Below are positions 1-8,697 of a DNA stretch of 64,000 nucleotides, one piece after another. The DNA is from Alistipes sp. (GTDB taxonomy: Bacteria; Bacteroidota; Bacteroidia; Bacteroidales; Rikenellaceae). The translations under genes were made by a program, and so were the position numbers. Position 1 is the first letter of the stretch. Every line of letters begins with the position of its first letter. The notes below the pieces were generated by a model. It was not told the origin of the DNA and did no database searches. It saw only the letters and a list, made by a program, of their open reading frames with translations. The DNA lies in the NCBI GenBank assembly GCA_017555905.1, contig JAFZFP010000021.1, forward strand, positions 1 through 64,000, given 5' to 3'.

Positions 1-1719
1 GATATGAAGGTGTTGTTCAACGGTATTCCACTCGACAAGATGTCGGTGTCAATGACTATGAACGGTGCCGTACTTCCTGTACTTGCATTCTACATTGTAA
101 CAGGTTTGGAGCAGGGTTGTACCCTCGATCAGTTGGCAGGTACCATCCAGAACGATATCTTGAAGGAGTTCATGGTGCGTAACACCTATATCTATCCTCC
201 AAAGTTCTCGATGAAGGTTATCGCTGACATCTTCGAGTACACATCGAAGAATATGCCTAAGTTCAACTCTATCTCTATCTCGGGTTACCACATGCAGGAG
301 GCAGGTGCTACCGCAGATATCGAGTTGGCTTACACTTTGGCAGACGGTCTTGAGTACTTGCGCGCTGGTATCAACGCAGGTATGTCTATCGACGCCTTCG
401 CACCACGCTTGTCATTCTTCTGGGCAATCGGTATGAACCACTTTATGGAGATTGCTAAGATGCGTGCAGCACGTTTGTTGTGGGCTAAGATTGTTAAGCA
501 GTTCGAGCCTAAGAACTCTAAGTCGTTGGCTTTGCGTACTCACTCACAGACTTCAGGTTGGTCACTTACTGAGCAGGATCCATTCAACAACGTAGCACGT
601 ACAGCTATCGAGGCTATGGGTGCAGCTTTGGGTCACACTCAGTCATTGCACACCAACGCTTTGGATGAGGCTATCGCACTTCCTACCGACTTCTCTGCTC
701 GTATTGCTCGTAATACACAGATCTACATCCAGGAGGAGACTAACGTATGCCGTTCAGCAGATCCTTGGGCAGGTTCTTACTATGTTGAGGCCCTCACTCA
801 CGAGATCGCTCACAAGGCTTGGGCTCACATCCAGGAGATCGAGGAGCTTGGCGGTATGGCTAAGGCTATCGAGACAGGTATTCCAAAGCTTCGTATCGAG
901 GAGGCTGCAGCACGTAAGCAGGCTCGTATCGACTCAGGTGTTGAGACTATCATCGGTGTAAACCGCTACCGTTTGGAGAAGGAGGCACCAATCGACATCT
1001 TGGCTGTAGATAACACTGCAGTTCGCGAGAGCCAGGTTAAGCGTCTCCAGGAGCTTCGTGCTAACCGCGACAATGCTGCTGTAGAGAAGGCATTGAACGC
1101 TATCACCGAGTGTGTACGTACAGGCGAGGGCAACCTCTTGGCTTTGGCTGTTGAGGCTGCTAAGGTACGTGCTTCATTGGGTGAGATCTCTGATGCTTGC
1201 GAGAAGATCGTAGGTCGCTACAAGGCAGTTATTCGTCTTAACTCAGGTGTATATTCAGCAGAGGTGAAATCAGATTCAGCATTTGAGCAGGCTAAGCAGA
1301 TGTGTGCAGAGTTTGCTAAGAAGGAGGGTCGTCAGCCCCGTATTATGATCGCTAAGTTGGGCCAGGACGGTCACGACCGTGGTGCAAAGGTTGTTGCTAC
1401 AGGTTATGCCGACATCGGTTTCGACGTAGATATGGGTCCATTGTTCCAGACTCCAGAGGAGGCTGCTAAGCAGGCTGTAGAGAACGACGTTCACGTTGTG
1501 GGTGTATCTTCTCTCGCTGCTGGTCACCTTACCCTTGTTCCTCAGATCATCGCTGAGCTCAAGAAGCTCGGTCGTGAGGATATCGTAGTTGTTGTGGGTG
1601 GTGTTATCCCTGCTCAGGACTACGATCAGCTCTACAAGGATGGTGCTGCGGCTATCTTCGGCCCTGGTACCCCTGTTGCTACTGCGGCTATCAAGATTAT
1701 GGAGATCTTGGCTGAGTAG
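1..1719 (+). CDS. mutB: Methylmalonyl-CoA mutase large (catalytic) subunit, 5' end outside window
   Basis: This enzyme interconverts succinyl-CoA and (R)-methylmalonyl-CoA using adenosylcobalamin, in the cytosolic succinate-to-propionate pathway. The reading frame is open from base 1, so the gene enters from the left. Family members are about 715 aa and about 572 codons are visible. The first part is the substrate-binding TIM barrel ([12 protein letters not shown]). The last ~130 residues are the B12-binding domain, with the DxHxxG motif in [11 protein letters not shown] (cobalt-ligand His codon at 1372-1374) and the later GGVIPAQD strand-loop. The small-subunit gene would lie to the left, outside the window. 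The cobalamin adenosyltransferase at 24825 probably supplies its cofactor. A GC-rich hairpin follows the stop. Identity is very secure. Confidence 0.97.
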   Translation, partial: DMKVLFNGIPLDKMSVSMTMNGAVLPVLAFYIVTGLEQGCTLDQLAGTIQNDILKEFMVRNTYIYPPKFSMKVIADIFEYTSKNMPKFNSISISGYHMQEAGATADIELAYTLADGLEYLRAGINAGMSIDAFAPRLSFFWAIGMNHFMEIAKMRAARLLWAKIVKQFEPKNSKSLALRTHSQTSGWSLTEQDPFNNVARTAIEAMGAALGHTQSLHTNALDEAIALPTDFSARIARNTQIYIQEETNVCRSADPWAGSYYVEALTHEIAHKAWAHIQEIEELGGMAKAIETGIPKLRIEEAAARKQARIDSGVETIIGVNRYRLEKEAPIDILAVDNTAVRESQVKRLQELRANRDNAAVEKALNAITECVRTGEGNLLALAVEAAKVRASLGEISDACEKIVGRYKAVIRLNSGVYSAEVKSDSAFEQAKQMCAEFAKKEGRQPRIMIAKLGQDGHDRGAKVVATGYADIGFDVDMGPLFQTPEEAAKQAVENDVHVVGVSSLAAGHLTLVPQIIAELKKLGREDIVVVVGGVIPAQDYDQLYKDGAAAIFGPGTPVATAAIKIMEILAE

Positions 1720-1744
1720 TAGGGTTGGCCTATACATAAGTGTT

Positions 1745-1780
1745 GTGGGGTGTACCGTAAGGTGCGCCCCACTTCCTTTT
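1745..1780 (+). terminator. Rho-independent terminator after mutB
   Basis: A 12-bp stem with two wobble-type positions (GTGGGGTGTACC, loop GTAA, GGTGCGCCCCAC) is followed by TTCCTTTT. It lies 25 bases after the mutase stop. Confidence 0.7.
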
Positions 1781-1828
1781 ATCTGGCGAGATGCCCGTCT
1801 CTCGCGCGTATATTATATATAGGTGTCG

Positions 1829-2419
1829 CTACTCGTCGCTTCCCAATGCTCGGGCGTGGCGATGCACCTCCCAAAGGCGGAAGGCGAGGCTTATTATCGA
1901 GACTCCGTAGGTGATGAATCCTATGGCGATGAAGAGTATGACGACCTCAGCACCTAATGTCGAGGGTAGCCATATTACGGCTATGCCGAGGGCGATGACT
2001 ATTATCGAGTAGAAGATTACCCATCCAGCGTCGCGCATGCCGTAACTGCGTAGGTCGAAGCCCTGGGCCAGCATCACACAGCCTCGATAGAGTAGCCAGA
2101 AGCCGAGGAGTAACGGAAGAGTCATCTCGGCAAGCAGGGAATTGAATAGTAGGATTATGCCGATGATGATGTCGGCTACGGAGGCCAGTACTAGCCAGCC
2201 ACGACGCACGAAGTAGTTCTGTGAGGTTAGACTCTGTACCAAGCCCATCACTCCCGAGAGGAGTATGGCCAGACCCATCCATAGTGCAAAGGTGTAGTAA
2301 CTGCCCACGGGATTTACCAGCACAAGAAATCCTATGGCTATGGCCATAATGCCAATAAGTAGCGAAAGCCACCAGCGGTTGATGAGGTATTCGCTCTGCT
2401 CGTATTGTTGCTCTGTCAT
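1829..2419 (-). CDS. HdeD-like (DUF308) integral membrane protein
   Basis: A 196-aa protein made almost wholly of hydrophobic helices, about six, arranged as three similar two-helix repeats (LSLLIGIMAIAIGFLVLVNP, WVIFYSIIVIALGIAVIWLP and others). That is the layout of the HdeD/DUF308 family, inner-membrane proteins named for acid resistance in E. coli. The true role here is unknown. The start at 2419 (MTEQQYEQSEY) is preferred over the in-frame ATG 11 codons upstream because the charged N-terminus just before helix 1 fits the family better. It converges with mutB. Confidence 0.7.
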   Translation of the reverse strand: MTEQQYEQSEYLINRWWLSLLIGIMAIAIGFLVLVNPVGSYYTFALWMGLAILLSGVMGLVQSLTSQNYFVRRGWLVLASVADIIIGIILLFNSLLAEMTLPLLLGFWLLYRGCVMLAQGFDLRSYGMRDAGWVIFYSIIVIALGIAVIWLPSTLGAEVVILFIAIGFITYGVSIISLAFRLWEVHRHARALGSDE

Positions 2420-2488
2420 AATAAAAAAGGTTTTGCTCAATTTATTCAACAATCGTGCTAAATGGTTGTAGTGTAAAAAGGGGGGCGA

Positions 2489-2520
2489 TTTGTCGTTTCG
2501 CCTTTTTTGTGTTATCTTTG
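2489..2520 (+). promoter_or_regulatory. Promoter of the GH20 gene
   Basis: Bacteroidota-type promoter: -33 TTTG at 2489-2492, exact 20-nt spacer, -7 TATCTTTG at 2513-2520. The start codon is about 40 bases downstream. Confidence 0.75.
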
Positions 2521-2560
2521 CTCGTTGTAATTGGTTTTGTGCAACTAATAGATTTTATAT

Positions 2561-4150
2561 ATGAAGAGATTTTCAACTATCGTAGCCACGTTGTTGGCTC
2601 TTGTACTCTCGGTGTCGGCACTCTCGGCACGTGAGTTGAATCTAATCCCTGAGCCCTCGTATGTTGATCTCGAGGCTGAGGGCGACTATGTCGTTACGGA
2701 GAAGACCCGTATCACTGTGGTAGATGAGATGTGGCACCCAGCGCAACTCTTTGCCGAGGAGATGATGGAGTATTTCGGCTCTGAGAAGCCTTTGCGCACG
2801 GTGAAGCGTGGCGATAAGGGTATCAAGGTGCGTACCGATATCTTTGTTCCAAAGGAGGGTTACGAGATGACCGTTACGGAGGACAGCATCCTTATCATTG
2901 GAGGCTCAGAGGTAGGCGTCTATTATGGTTTGCAGACCTTGCGCCAACTTATCATCACCAACGATGGCCGTGTACCTTGTGGTTTTATTGCTGATGAGCC
3001 TAACTTCGAGTATCGTGGCGCGCATCTCGACGTCTCTCGTCACTTCTTCTCTGTGGAGGACGTGAAGCGCTATATCGACATCCTCGCAGCACATAAACTC
3101 AACCGTCTCCATTGGCACCTCACCGACGATCAGGGTTGGCGTATCGAGATTAAGGCCTACCCAGAACTTACCGAGAAGGGTTCTATGCGTAAGGAGACCC
3201 TCATTGGTCACGGCCTTGAGCCTAAGTGGTGGGATGGCAAGCCTTATGGTGGCTACTACACCCAGGATGAGATTCGCGAGGTTGTGGCATACGCTGCTGA
3301 CCGCTATATCACTATCATTCCAGAGATTGAGATGCCTGGCCATTCGCAGGCTGCTCTCCACGCTCTCCCTTGGCTTGGCTGTGAGGAGCAGGAGGTAGGC
3401 GTATGGACTATGTGGGGCGTTACCCCAGAGGTGCTTTGCGCAGGAAAGCAGACTACCTACGACTTCTTGGAGACTGTGCTTAGCGAGGTCGTTGAACTCT
3501 TCCCATCGGAACTTATCCACATCGGTGGTGACGAGTGTCCTAAGGATCGCTGGAAGGAGTGTGAGCACTGTCAGGCGATGATTAAGGCTCAGGGTTTGGC
3601 TAACGAGGAGGAGTTGCAGGGCTACCTTGTGGCTCGTATCGAGCAGTTCCTCATCTCTAAGGGCAAGCGTATGATTGGCTGGGACGAGATTTTGGATGGT
3701 GGTGTTACCGAAACGGCTACCGTGATGTCGTGGAGAGGTATCAATGGTGGTATCTATGCTGCGGAGCGTGGCAACGATGTCGTTATGACCCCTATGAACC
3801 TCTGCTACTTCAACTTCTACCAGACCAAGAGCCGTGAGGGCGAGGGCCTTCAGATTGGTGGCTATATCCCATTCGATATGGTCTATAATTGGGATCCATA
3901 CCAGAAGATGAGCGACGAGGCTAAGGCTCATATCATTGGTGTTCAGTGCAATATGTGGAGCGAGTACCTCAAAGATATGGAGACTGTAGAGGTTATGCTC
4001 TTGCCCCGCTTGGCTGCTATGAGCGAGGTGCAGTGGGCTACAGACCGTCGAAACAACGATACTATCCGTCGCAAGATGGAGGTTATGCGCAAGTTCTACG
4101 AGGCTTGTGGATGGCATTATGCACCATACTACTTCGAGGGTAGAGATTAA
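2561..4150 (+). CDS. Secreted beta-N-acetylhexosaminidase, GH20 family
   Basis: Exo-acting glycosidase that removes terminal GlcNAc/GalNAc from glycans, probably host mucin or N-glycans, in the periplasm or at the surface. A signal peptide (MKRFSTIVATLLALVLSVSALSA) is followed by the GH20 N-terminal domain (residues ~25-145), then the TIM barrel with FEYRGAHLDVSRHF, HWHLTDDQGWRIEIK and the catalytic Asp-Glu pair D324-E325 in HIGGDECPKDRW, then the WRGINGG and NFYQT substrate-site segments. The length (529 aa) is normal. It is a single gene with its own promoter and a strong terminator. There is no lipobox, so it is probably soluble. Family identity is secure; the natural substrate is not shown by the sequence. 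Confidence 0.95.
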   Translation: MKRFSTIVATLLALVLSVSALSARELNLIPEPSYVDLEAEGDYVVTEKTRITVVDEMWHPAQLFAEEMMEYFGSEKPLRTVKRGDKGIKVRTDIFVPKEGYEMTVTEDSILIIGGSEVGVYYGLQTLRQLIITNDGRVPCGFIADEPNFEYRGAHLDVSRHFFSVEDVKRYIDILAAHKLNRLHWHLTDDQGWRIEIKAYPELTEKGSMRKETLIGHGLEPKWWDGKPYGGYYTQDEIREVVAYAADRYITIIPEIEMPGHSQAALHALPWLGCEEQEVGVWTMWGVTPEVLCAGKQTTYDFLETVLSEVVELFPSELIHIGGDECPKDRWKECEHCQAMIKAQGLANEEELQGYLVARIEQFLISKGKRMIGWDEILDGGVTETATVMSWRGINGGIYAAERGNDVVMTPMNLCYFNFYQTKSREGEGLQIGGYIPFDMVYNWDPYQKMSDEAKAHIIGVQCNMWSEYLKDMETVEVMLLPRLAAMSEVQWATDRRNNDTIRRKMEVMRKFYEACGWHYAPYYFEGRD

Positions 4151-4177
4151 TATTGGGGCTTCAACCCAATAAAATAA

Positions 4178-4208
4178 GAGCGTGGTCCGAAGGGGATCAC
4201 GCTCTTTT
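4178..4208. terminator. Bidirectional terminator between GH20 gene and greA
   Basis: Hairpin GAGCGTGGTCC, loop, GGGATCACGCTC with one mismatch. It is followed by TTTTGTTG on + and preceded by AAAATAA, which is a U-tract on -. It lies between convergent genes. Confidence 0.75.
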
Positions 4209-4239
4209 GTTGTATGCCACCCAGTGGGTTGCTGAGGGC

Positions 4240-4716
4240 TTAGATCGAGATATTCAAAATCTCAAGTTTAAGCATACCTGCTGGTACCTGTACCTCAACT
4301 ACATCACCGACCTTCTTGCCAAGCAAAGCCTTAGCGATAGGTGTGCCGATAGCGAGTTTACCCTCGCGCAAGTTAGCTTCGTTCTCCGATACGATGGTGT
4401 ACTCAACCTCACGGTTTACGTTGTGGTTCTTGAGTTTTACACGGCTAAGAATCTGTACCTTAGATGTGTCGAGTTTCGACTCGTCGATGATGCGTGCCTT
4501 GGTGAGTGTATGCTCAAGGTTGGCAATACGCATCTCAAGAAGACCCTGTGCCTCGCGTGCAGCATCATACTCTGCGTTCTCCGACAAGTCACCCTTATCA
4601 CGTGCCTCAGCAATCGCAGCCGCAGCCGCAGGACGCTCGACAGAGACGAGGTGGTGTAACTCCTCCTTTAGTTTGTTCATTCCCTCAGCGGTGAGGTAGA
4701 TAATCTCGTTGCTCAT
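4240..4716 (-). CDS. greA: Transcription elongation factor GreA
   Basis: 158-aa factor that enters the RNA polymerase secondary channel and stimulates cleavage of backtracked RNA. The N-terminal antiparallel coiled coil carries the acidic tip motif GDLSENAEYDAAREAQ (Asp/Glu that coordinate the second Mg2+). The C-terminal FKBP-like domain contains VQILSRVKLKN, EYTIVSENEAN and the GKKVGDVVEVQVPAG strand. Length and motifs match GreA, not GreB. It is transcribed alone, convergent with the GH20 gene, and ends at the shared terminator. Confidence 0.96.
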   Translation of the reverse strand: MSNEIIYLTAEGMNKLKEELHHLVSVERPAAAAAIAEARDKGDLSENAEYDAAREAQGLLEMRIANLEHTLTKARIIDESKLDTSKVQILSRVKLKNHNVNREVEYTIVSENEANLREGKLAIGTPIAKALLGKKVGDVVEVQVPAGMLKLEILNISI

Positions 4717-4970
4717 AGTTGTTATATTTGTTTAATTTATTTCTACCTATGTTTTAATAAGCATAAAAAAATAATGAATTCTAACCCTCTCCCCAATCTC
4801 GAAATGCCGTAGCATCCACTTGTGGGATAGACTTAGAACCCTCGCTATTTATTGGACAAAGGTAGGCTAAATTTCTCAAAGAACAAAATTTTTTGGCATA
4901 AAGTGTGCCGTAGGCGTAGTGCTATATAATTAAATTTTGCGCACTTTAATCTATAATAACTCTGTTCGCT

Positions 4971-6020
4971 ATGAGAAGGGGTATTTCCAATAGGGTCAGC
5001 AACGAGGAACTCCTCATTACGCCTGCTTCGATATTCAGTAGGCTCATCAGGGATGTGCAACACGCACGACGAAGTATCGACGTTGAGTTCTATATCTTTG
5101 AGTCGGATAATGTGGGACGGTCGTTTGCTATGCTTCTGGCTCGCAAGGCCCGTCAGGGTCTTGCTGTACGTCTGCTTCTCGATGGTTTTGGCTCGCGGAT
5201 GGTGAGCAGTTCTCTTTGTAAGATGTTGCGTGATAGCGGGGTGGAACTCTCGATAAGTAGCAGGTTTGCCAATTGTCGTAACCACCGTAAGATGTGCCTC
5301 ATAGATGGTCGTGTGGCTCATATCGGCGGGGCAAATATCGCAGATAGATATGTTGTGGGTAATGGACTTGGCGTGTGGTACGACGTGGTGCTTCGCATTG
5401 AGGCAGAGGAGGTTGAGCTCCTTTCTCGCCTCTTTGAGTTCGACTTTATGTTGGAGAAGGGGGTTATAGGCGATGTTGGTCAGAGTGGGCGTGGGCGCGT
5501 GTTGTTTTATTGGTCGGAACTGGAGGCTGGGCGCGCGATGCAAAACCTCTTTCGGTTGGTCACACAAGGGGCTAAGCACAGGCTTATAATCACTACGCCA
5601 TACCTCTTCCCGTCCGACCAAGAGATAGAACTCTTGCGTAGGGCCGTCGAGCGAGGAGTAAGTGTGGTTGTGATAGTCCCCGAGAGGGTAGATGTGTGGC
5701 TCTTGGATAGTGCTATGCCTCACTTCTTGGATAGGGTGCGAGGTGCGGGTGTTGAGGTGCTGATTGCCCGAGGGGTCTTCGTACACTCAAAGATGGCACT
5801 CGTTGATTCGCGGTGTGTGGTTGTGGGGAGTGCAAACCTCGATAGTCGCAGTTTTGCCACCAACCGAGAATTGATGGCCGTGTCGTTCAATCGTAGCGTT
5901 GTAGAGAGTGCGAATCGCTACTTGGCCAATATCGTGCAGCAGTGTACAACACTCCGAGACGAGGATACGACGAGCGCTATGCCTAAGTTTGTGGCGGAGA
6001 TACTTAGACCATTACTCTAA
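4971..6020 (+). CDS. cls: Phospholipase D-family cardiolipin synthase-like protein
   Basis: 349 aa with two HKD motifs, H105-K107-D112 (NHRKMCLIDG, followed by GGANIADRY) and H272-K274-D279 (VHSKMALVD, followed by GSANLDSRS), each followed by the usual GxAN/GSAN. This is the arrangement of bacterial cardiolipin synthases, which condense two phosphatidylglycerols or PG with PE. The two N-terminal transmembrane helices of classical ClsA are missing, so this is a short ClsB/ClsC-like form that would have to associate peripherally with the membrane. It could also act on other phosphodiesters. It has no obvious partner gene. The 250 bases before it are AT-rich with no clear consensus promoter. Confidence 0.85.
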   Translation: MRRGISNRVSNEELLITPASIFSRLIRDVQHARRSIDVEFYIFESDNVGRSFAMLLARKARQGLAVRLLLDGFGSRMVSSSLCKMLRDSGVELSISSRFANCRNHRKMCLIDGRVAHIGGANIADRYVVGNGLGVWYDVVLRIEAEEVELLSRLFEFDFMLEKGVIGDVGQSGRGRVLFYWSELEAGRAMQNLFRLVTQGAKHRLIITTPYLFPSDQEIELLRRAVERGVSVVVIVPERVDVWLLDSAMPHFLDRVRGAGVEVLIARGVFVHSKMALVDSRCVVVGSANLDSRSFATNRELMAVSFNRSVVESANRYLANIVQQCTTLRDEDTTSAMPKFVAEILRPLL

Positions 6021-6131
6021 GCAAATTTGCTAAAATCGACCAATCGAGGTGCAATAAATGTTGCCATTATGCGTTAAAATGTAGGTAATTTGAGATTTTA
6101 CTAAAAAAATTTAAAAAATATCTGTTAAATA

Positions 6132-6162
6132 TTTCACAGTGTGAAAAAATGTTATAACTTTG
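6132..6162 (+). promoter_or_regulatory. Promoter of pckA
   Basis: -7 box TAACTTTG at 6155-6162, with a weaker -33 TTTC at 6132-6135 (19-nt spacer). The predicted start of transcription near 6169 leaves an unusually long leader of about 120 bases. Confidence 0.6.
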
Positions 6163-6289
6163 CAACGCAAATGGAGGAATACTATATCCACTCGGCGTTG
6201 GGCCTACGCAGTTGCGCCCGCGGTGTGGAATGAGGAGCCTCAAAGAAAGGTTAAGAAGGAATAGTTAATTTAAAAAATAGATTCAAATT

Positions 6290-7894
6290 ATGGCTACAAT
6301 TGATTTATCAAAGTATGGCATTACCGATGTTACTGAGGTAGTGTACAACCCTTCGTACGAGACATTGTTCGAGGAGGAGACTAAGGCAGGCCTTACAGGC
6401 TACGACAAGGGTGTTGTAACTGAGATGGGTGCTGTAAACGTGATGACTGGTGAGTACACTGGTCGTTCACCTAAGGATAAGTTCTTCGTAATGGACGAGA
6501 CCACTAAGGATACTATCTGGTGGACCTCTGAGGAGTACAAGAACGACAACAAGCCTGTAACTAAGGAGTGCTGGGCAGAGTTGAAGAAGTTGGCTGCTAA
6601 GGAGCTCTCAAACAAGAAGCTCTACGTAGTTGATACCTTCTGTGGTGCAAACGAGAATACACGTCTCAAGATCCGTTTCATTATGGAGGTTGCTTGGCAG
6701 GCTCACTTCGTAAAGAATATGTTTATCCGTCCTACTGAGGAGGAGTTGGCTAACTATGGCGAGCCAGATTTCGTTGTTCTTAACGCCTCTAAGGCTAAGG
6801 TTGAGAACTACAAGGAGCTTGGCTTGAACTCTGAGACTGCTGTAGTATTCAACCTCACTGAGAAGATGCAGGTTATCATCAACACTTGGTATGGTGGTGA
6901 GATGAAGAAGGGTATGTTCTCTTATATGAACTACCTCCTCCCATTGAAGGGTATTGCATCTATGCACTGCTCTGCAAATACCAACAAGGAGGGTGAGACA
7001 GCTATCTTCTTCGGTCTCTCTGGTACAGGTAAGACAACCCTCTCAACAGATCCTAAGCGCGAGCTTATCGGTGACGACGAGCACGGTTGGGACGATGATG
7101 GCGTATTCAACTTCGAGGGTGGTTGCTATGCAAAGGTTATCAACCTCTCACAGGAGAATGAGCCAGATATCTGGAACGCTATCCGTCGCGACGCTCTCTT
7201 GGAGAACGTGACTGTAGACGAGAATGGTAAGATCGACTTCTCAGATAAGTCAGTTACTGAGAACACTCGTGTTTCTTACCCTATCTACCACATCAACAAC
7301 ATCGTAAAGCCTGTATCTAAGGCTCCAGCAGCAAAGAAGGTTATCTTCCTCTCTGCAGATGCTTTCGGTGTGTTGCCTCCAGTTTCTATCCTTACTCCAG
7401 AGCAGACTAAGTACTACTTCCTCTCTGGTTTCACCGCTAAGTTGGCAGGTACTGAGCGCGGTATCACCGAGCCTACTCCTACCTTCTCTGCTTGCTTCGG
7501 CGCAGCATTCCTCTCATTGCACCCAACAAAGTACGGTGAGGAGTTGGTAAAGCGTATGCAGGCTTCAGGTGCTACAGCATACCTCGTAAACACTGGTTGG
7601 AACGGTACTGGTAAGCGTATCTCTATCAAGGATACACGTGGTATCATCGACGCTATCCTCGATGGCTCTATCGACAAGGCAGAGACTAAGCAGATGCCTA
7701 TCTTCGACTTCAAGGTTCCAACAGCGTTGCCAGGCGTAGATCCTGCTATCCTCGACCCACGCGACACTTACGCAAACGTAGAGGATTGGAACACTAAGGC
7801 AGAGGATTTGGCTGGCCGCTTCATCAAGAACTTCGCTAAGTTCACCACTAACGAGGAGGGTAAGTCATTGGTTGCAGCTGGTCCTCAGTTGTAA
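6290..7894 (+). CDS. pckA: Phosphoenolpyruvate carboxykinase (ATP)
   Basis: Cytosolic enzyme linking oxaloacetate and PEP. In saccharolytic Bacteroidales it usually runs toward oxaloacetate, fixing CO2 and making ATP for succinate formation. At 534 aa it is the normal size for the ATP-dependent family. Visible motifs: the P-loop [11 protein letters not shown] with K248, the metal/oxaloacetate site ([28 protein letters not shown]), the adenine-side segment [17 protein letters not shown], and RSPKDKFFV near the N-terminus. It is transcribed alone, from its own promoter with a structured leader, to a perfect terminator. The heavy preference for GAG, GGT and AAG codons fits high expression. Confidence 0.97.
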   Translation: MATIDLSKYGITDVTEVVYNPSYETLFEEETKAGLTGYDKGVVTEMGAVNVMTGEYTGRSPKDKFFVMDETTKDTIWWTSEEYKNDNKPVTKECWAELKKLAAKELSNKKLYVVDTFCGANENTRLKIRFIMEVAWQAHFVKNMFIRPTEEELANYGEPDFVVLNASKAKVENYKELGLNSETAVVFNLTEKMQVIINTWYGGEMKKGMFSYMNYLLPLKGIASMHCSANTNKEGETAIFFGLSGTGKTTLSTDPKRELIGDDEHGWDDDGVFNFEGGCYAKVINLSQENEPDIWNAIRRDALLENVTVDENGKIDFSDKSVTENTRVSYPIYHINNIVKPVSKAPAAKKVIFLSADAFGVLPPVSILTPEQTKYYFLSGFTAKLAGTERGITEPTPTFSACFGAAFLSLHPTKYGEELVKRMQASGATAYLVNTGWNGTGKRISIKDTRGIIDAILDGSIDKAETKQMPIFDFKVPTALPGVDPAILDPRDTYANVEDWNTKAEDLAGRFIKNFAKFTTNEEGKSLVAAGPQL

Positions 7895-7931
7895 TTCGAC
7901 CTTCGGACGACCTTCGGGTCTCAAAGATAAT

Positions 7932-7967
7932 GGTGGGGGATACTTCGGTATCTCCCACCTCTTTTTT
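7932..7967 (+). terminator. Terminator after pckA
   Basis: 12-bp stem GGTGGGGGATAC with a UUCG tetraloop and GTATCTCCCACC (one G-U), then CTTTTTT. Confidence 0.9.
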
Positions 7968-7996
7968 GTTTGGGCGTGGGCTTGGTCTTATTGTTG
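7965..7996 (+). promoter_or_regulatory. Candidate promoter of sodB
   Basis: -33 TTTG at 7965-7968 lies inside the U-tract of the pckA terminator. After a 20-nt spacer comes TATTGTTG at 7989-7996, one mismatch from TAnnTTTG. Confidence 0.45.
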
Positions 7997-8031
7997 CATA
8001 GGAGCCTTCAGGATAACCAATTTTTAAGATT

Positions 8032-8640
8032 ATGACGATGACAACTTTTGCAACCTTGGCGCTCACGATAGTCGAGTTGCCATACGCCTACGACGCTCTT
8101 GAGCCATACGTTTCGGCAGAGACACTCCATTTCCACCACGACAAGCACTATGCGGGCTATGTCGCAAAGCTCGAAGAGCTCACCGAGGGTACTCGCTACC
8201 AGTCGATGAGCCTCGAAGATATCGTGCGTCACAGCGAGGGGGCTATCTTCAACAACGCCGCCCAGGCCTGGAACCACATCTTCTACTTCGAGTCGCTCTC
8301 GCCCAATGCACAACACCACCCAACGGGCGAACTTCACAAGGCTATAAATGCGCAGTTTGGCTCGTTTGAGGCTCTCAAGAAGCGAATGACGGATATGGCT
8401 GTAACCCTCTTTGGCTCTGGTTGGGTGTGGCTCGCAACGGATGTAGATGGCAAGCTATATGTGGTCTCGAAGAGCAATGCTGGCACACCACTTACCGATG
8501 GGCTGATACCCCTTCTATGTATAGACGTTTGGGAACACGCCTACTATCTCGACTACCGCAATATACGACGTGATGCGGTGGAGGGTCTCTGGAAGGTGGT
8601 GGACTGGGCCGTAGTGGAAAATAGGTATAATAGCAGATAG
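8032..8640 (+). CDS. sodB: Superoxide dismutase, Fe type
   Basis: Converts superoxide to O2 and H2O2 in the cytosol. It is the oxygen defence expected of an aerotolerant anaerobe. 202 aa with the Fe/Mn-SOD ligands: His in LHFHHDKHYAGYV (H35 by alignment), His in NHIFYFESLSPN, and Asp and His in DVWEHAYYLDY. The Gln of NNAAQAWNH is the outer-sphere residue typical of the Fe form, although some members are cambialistic. The start could be the first ATG or the ATG two codons later. The N-terminus is a few residues longer than in E. coli SodB. It ends at a terminator shared with the convergent biotin carboxyltransferase gene. Confidence 0.95.
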   Translation: MTMTTFATLALTIVELPYAYDALEPYVSAETLHFHHDKHYAGYVAKLEELTEGTRYQSMSLEDIVRHSEGAIFNNAAQAWNHIFYFESLSPNAQHHPTGELHKAINAQFGSFEALKKRMTDMAVTLFGSGWVWLATDVDGKLYVVSKSNAGTPLTDGLIPLLCIDVWEHAYYLDYRNIRRDAVEGLWKVVDWAVVENRYNSR

Positions 8641-8645
8641 AATAA

Positions 8646-8677
8646 CAAAGGGGTGTCCAAAACTGGGCACCCCTTTG
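8646..8677. terminator. Bidirectional terminator, sodB / biotin carboxyltransferase
   Basis: 13-bp stem CAAAGGGGTGTCC, loop AAAACT, GGGCACCCCTTTG with one G-U, between two convergent stop codons. Confidence 0.75.
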
Positions 8678-8697
8678 CACTATTTGAGTAGTTAGAC

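Noticed and set aside
2906..4117. 403-codon open frame antisense to the GH20 gene
   Set aside because: Mirror of a strongly biased coding strand; no recognisable motif, no promoter, and the GH20 frame is unambiguous.
4845..5786. 313-codon open frame antisense to the phospholipase D gene
   Set aside because: Its product is compositionally odd (His/Thr/Arg-rich, no domain), while the opposite strand encodes a clear two-HKD enzyme.
6020..6031. Palindrome AGCAAATTTGCT after the cardiolipin-synthase-like gene
   Set aside because: Short, AT-rich and without a U-tract; too weak to call a terminator or operator.
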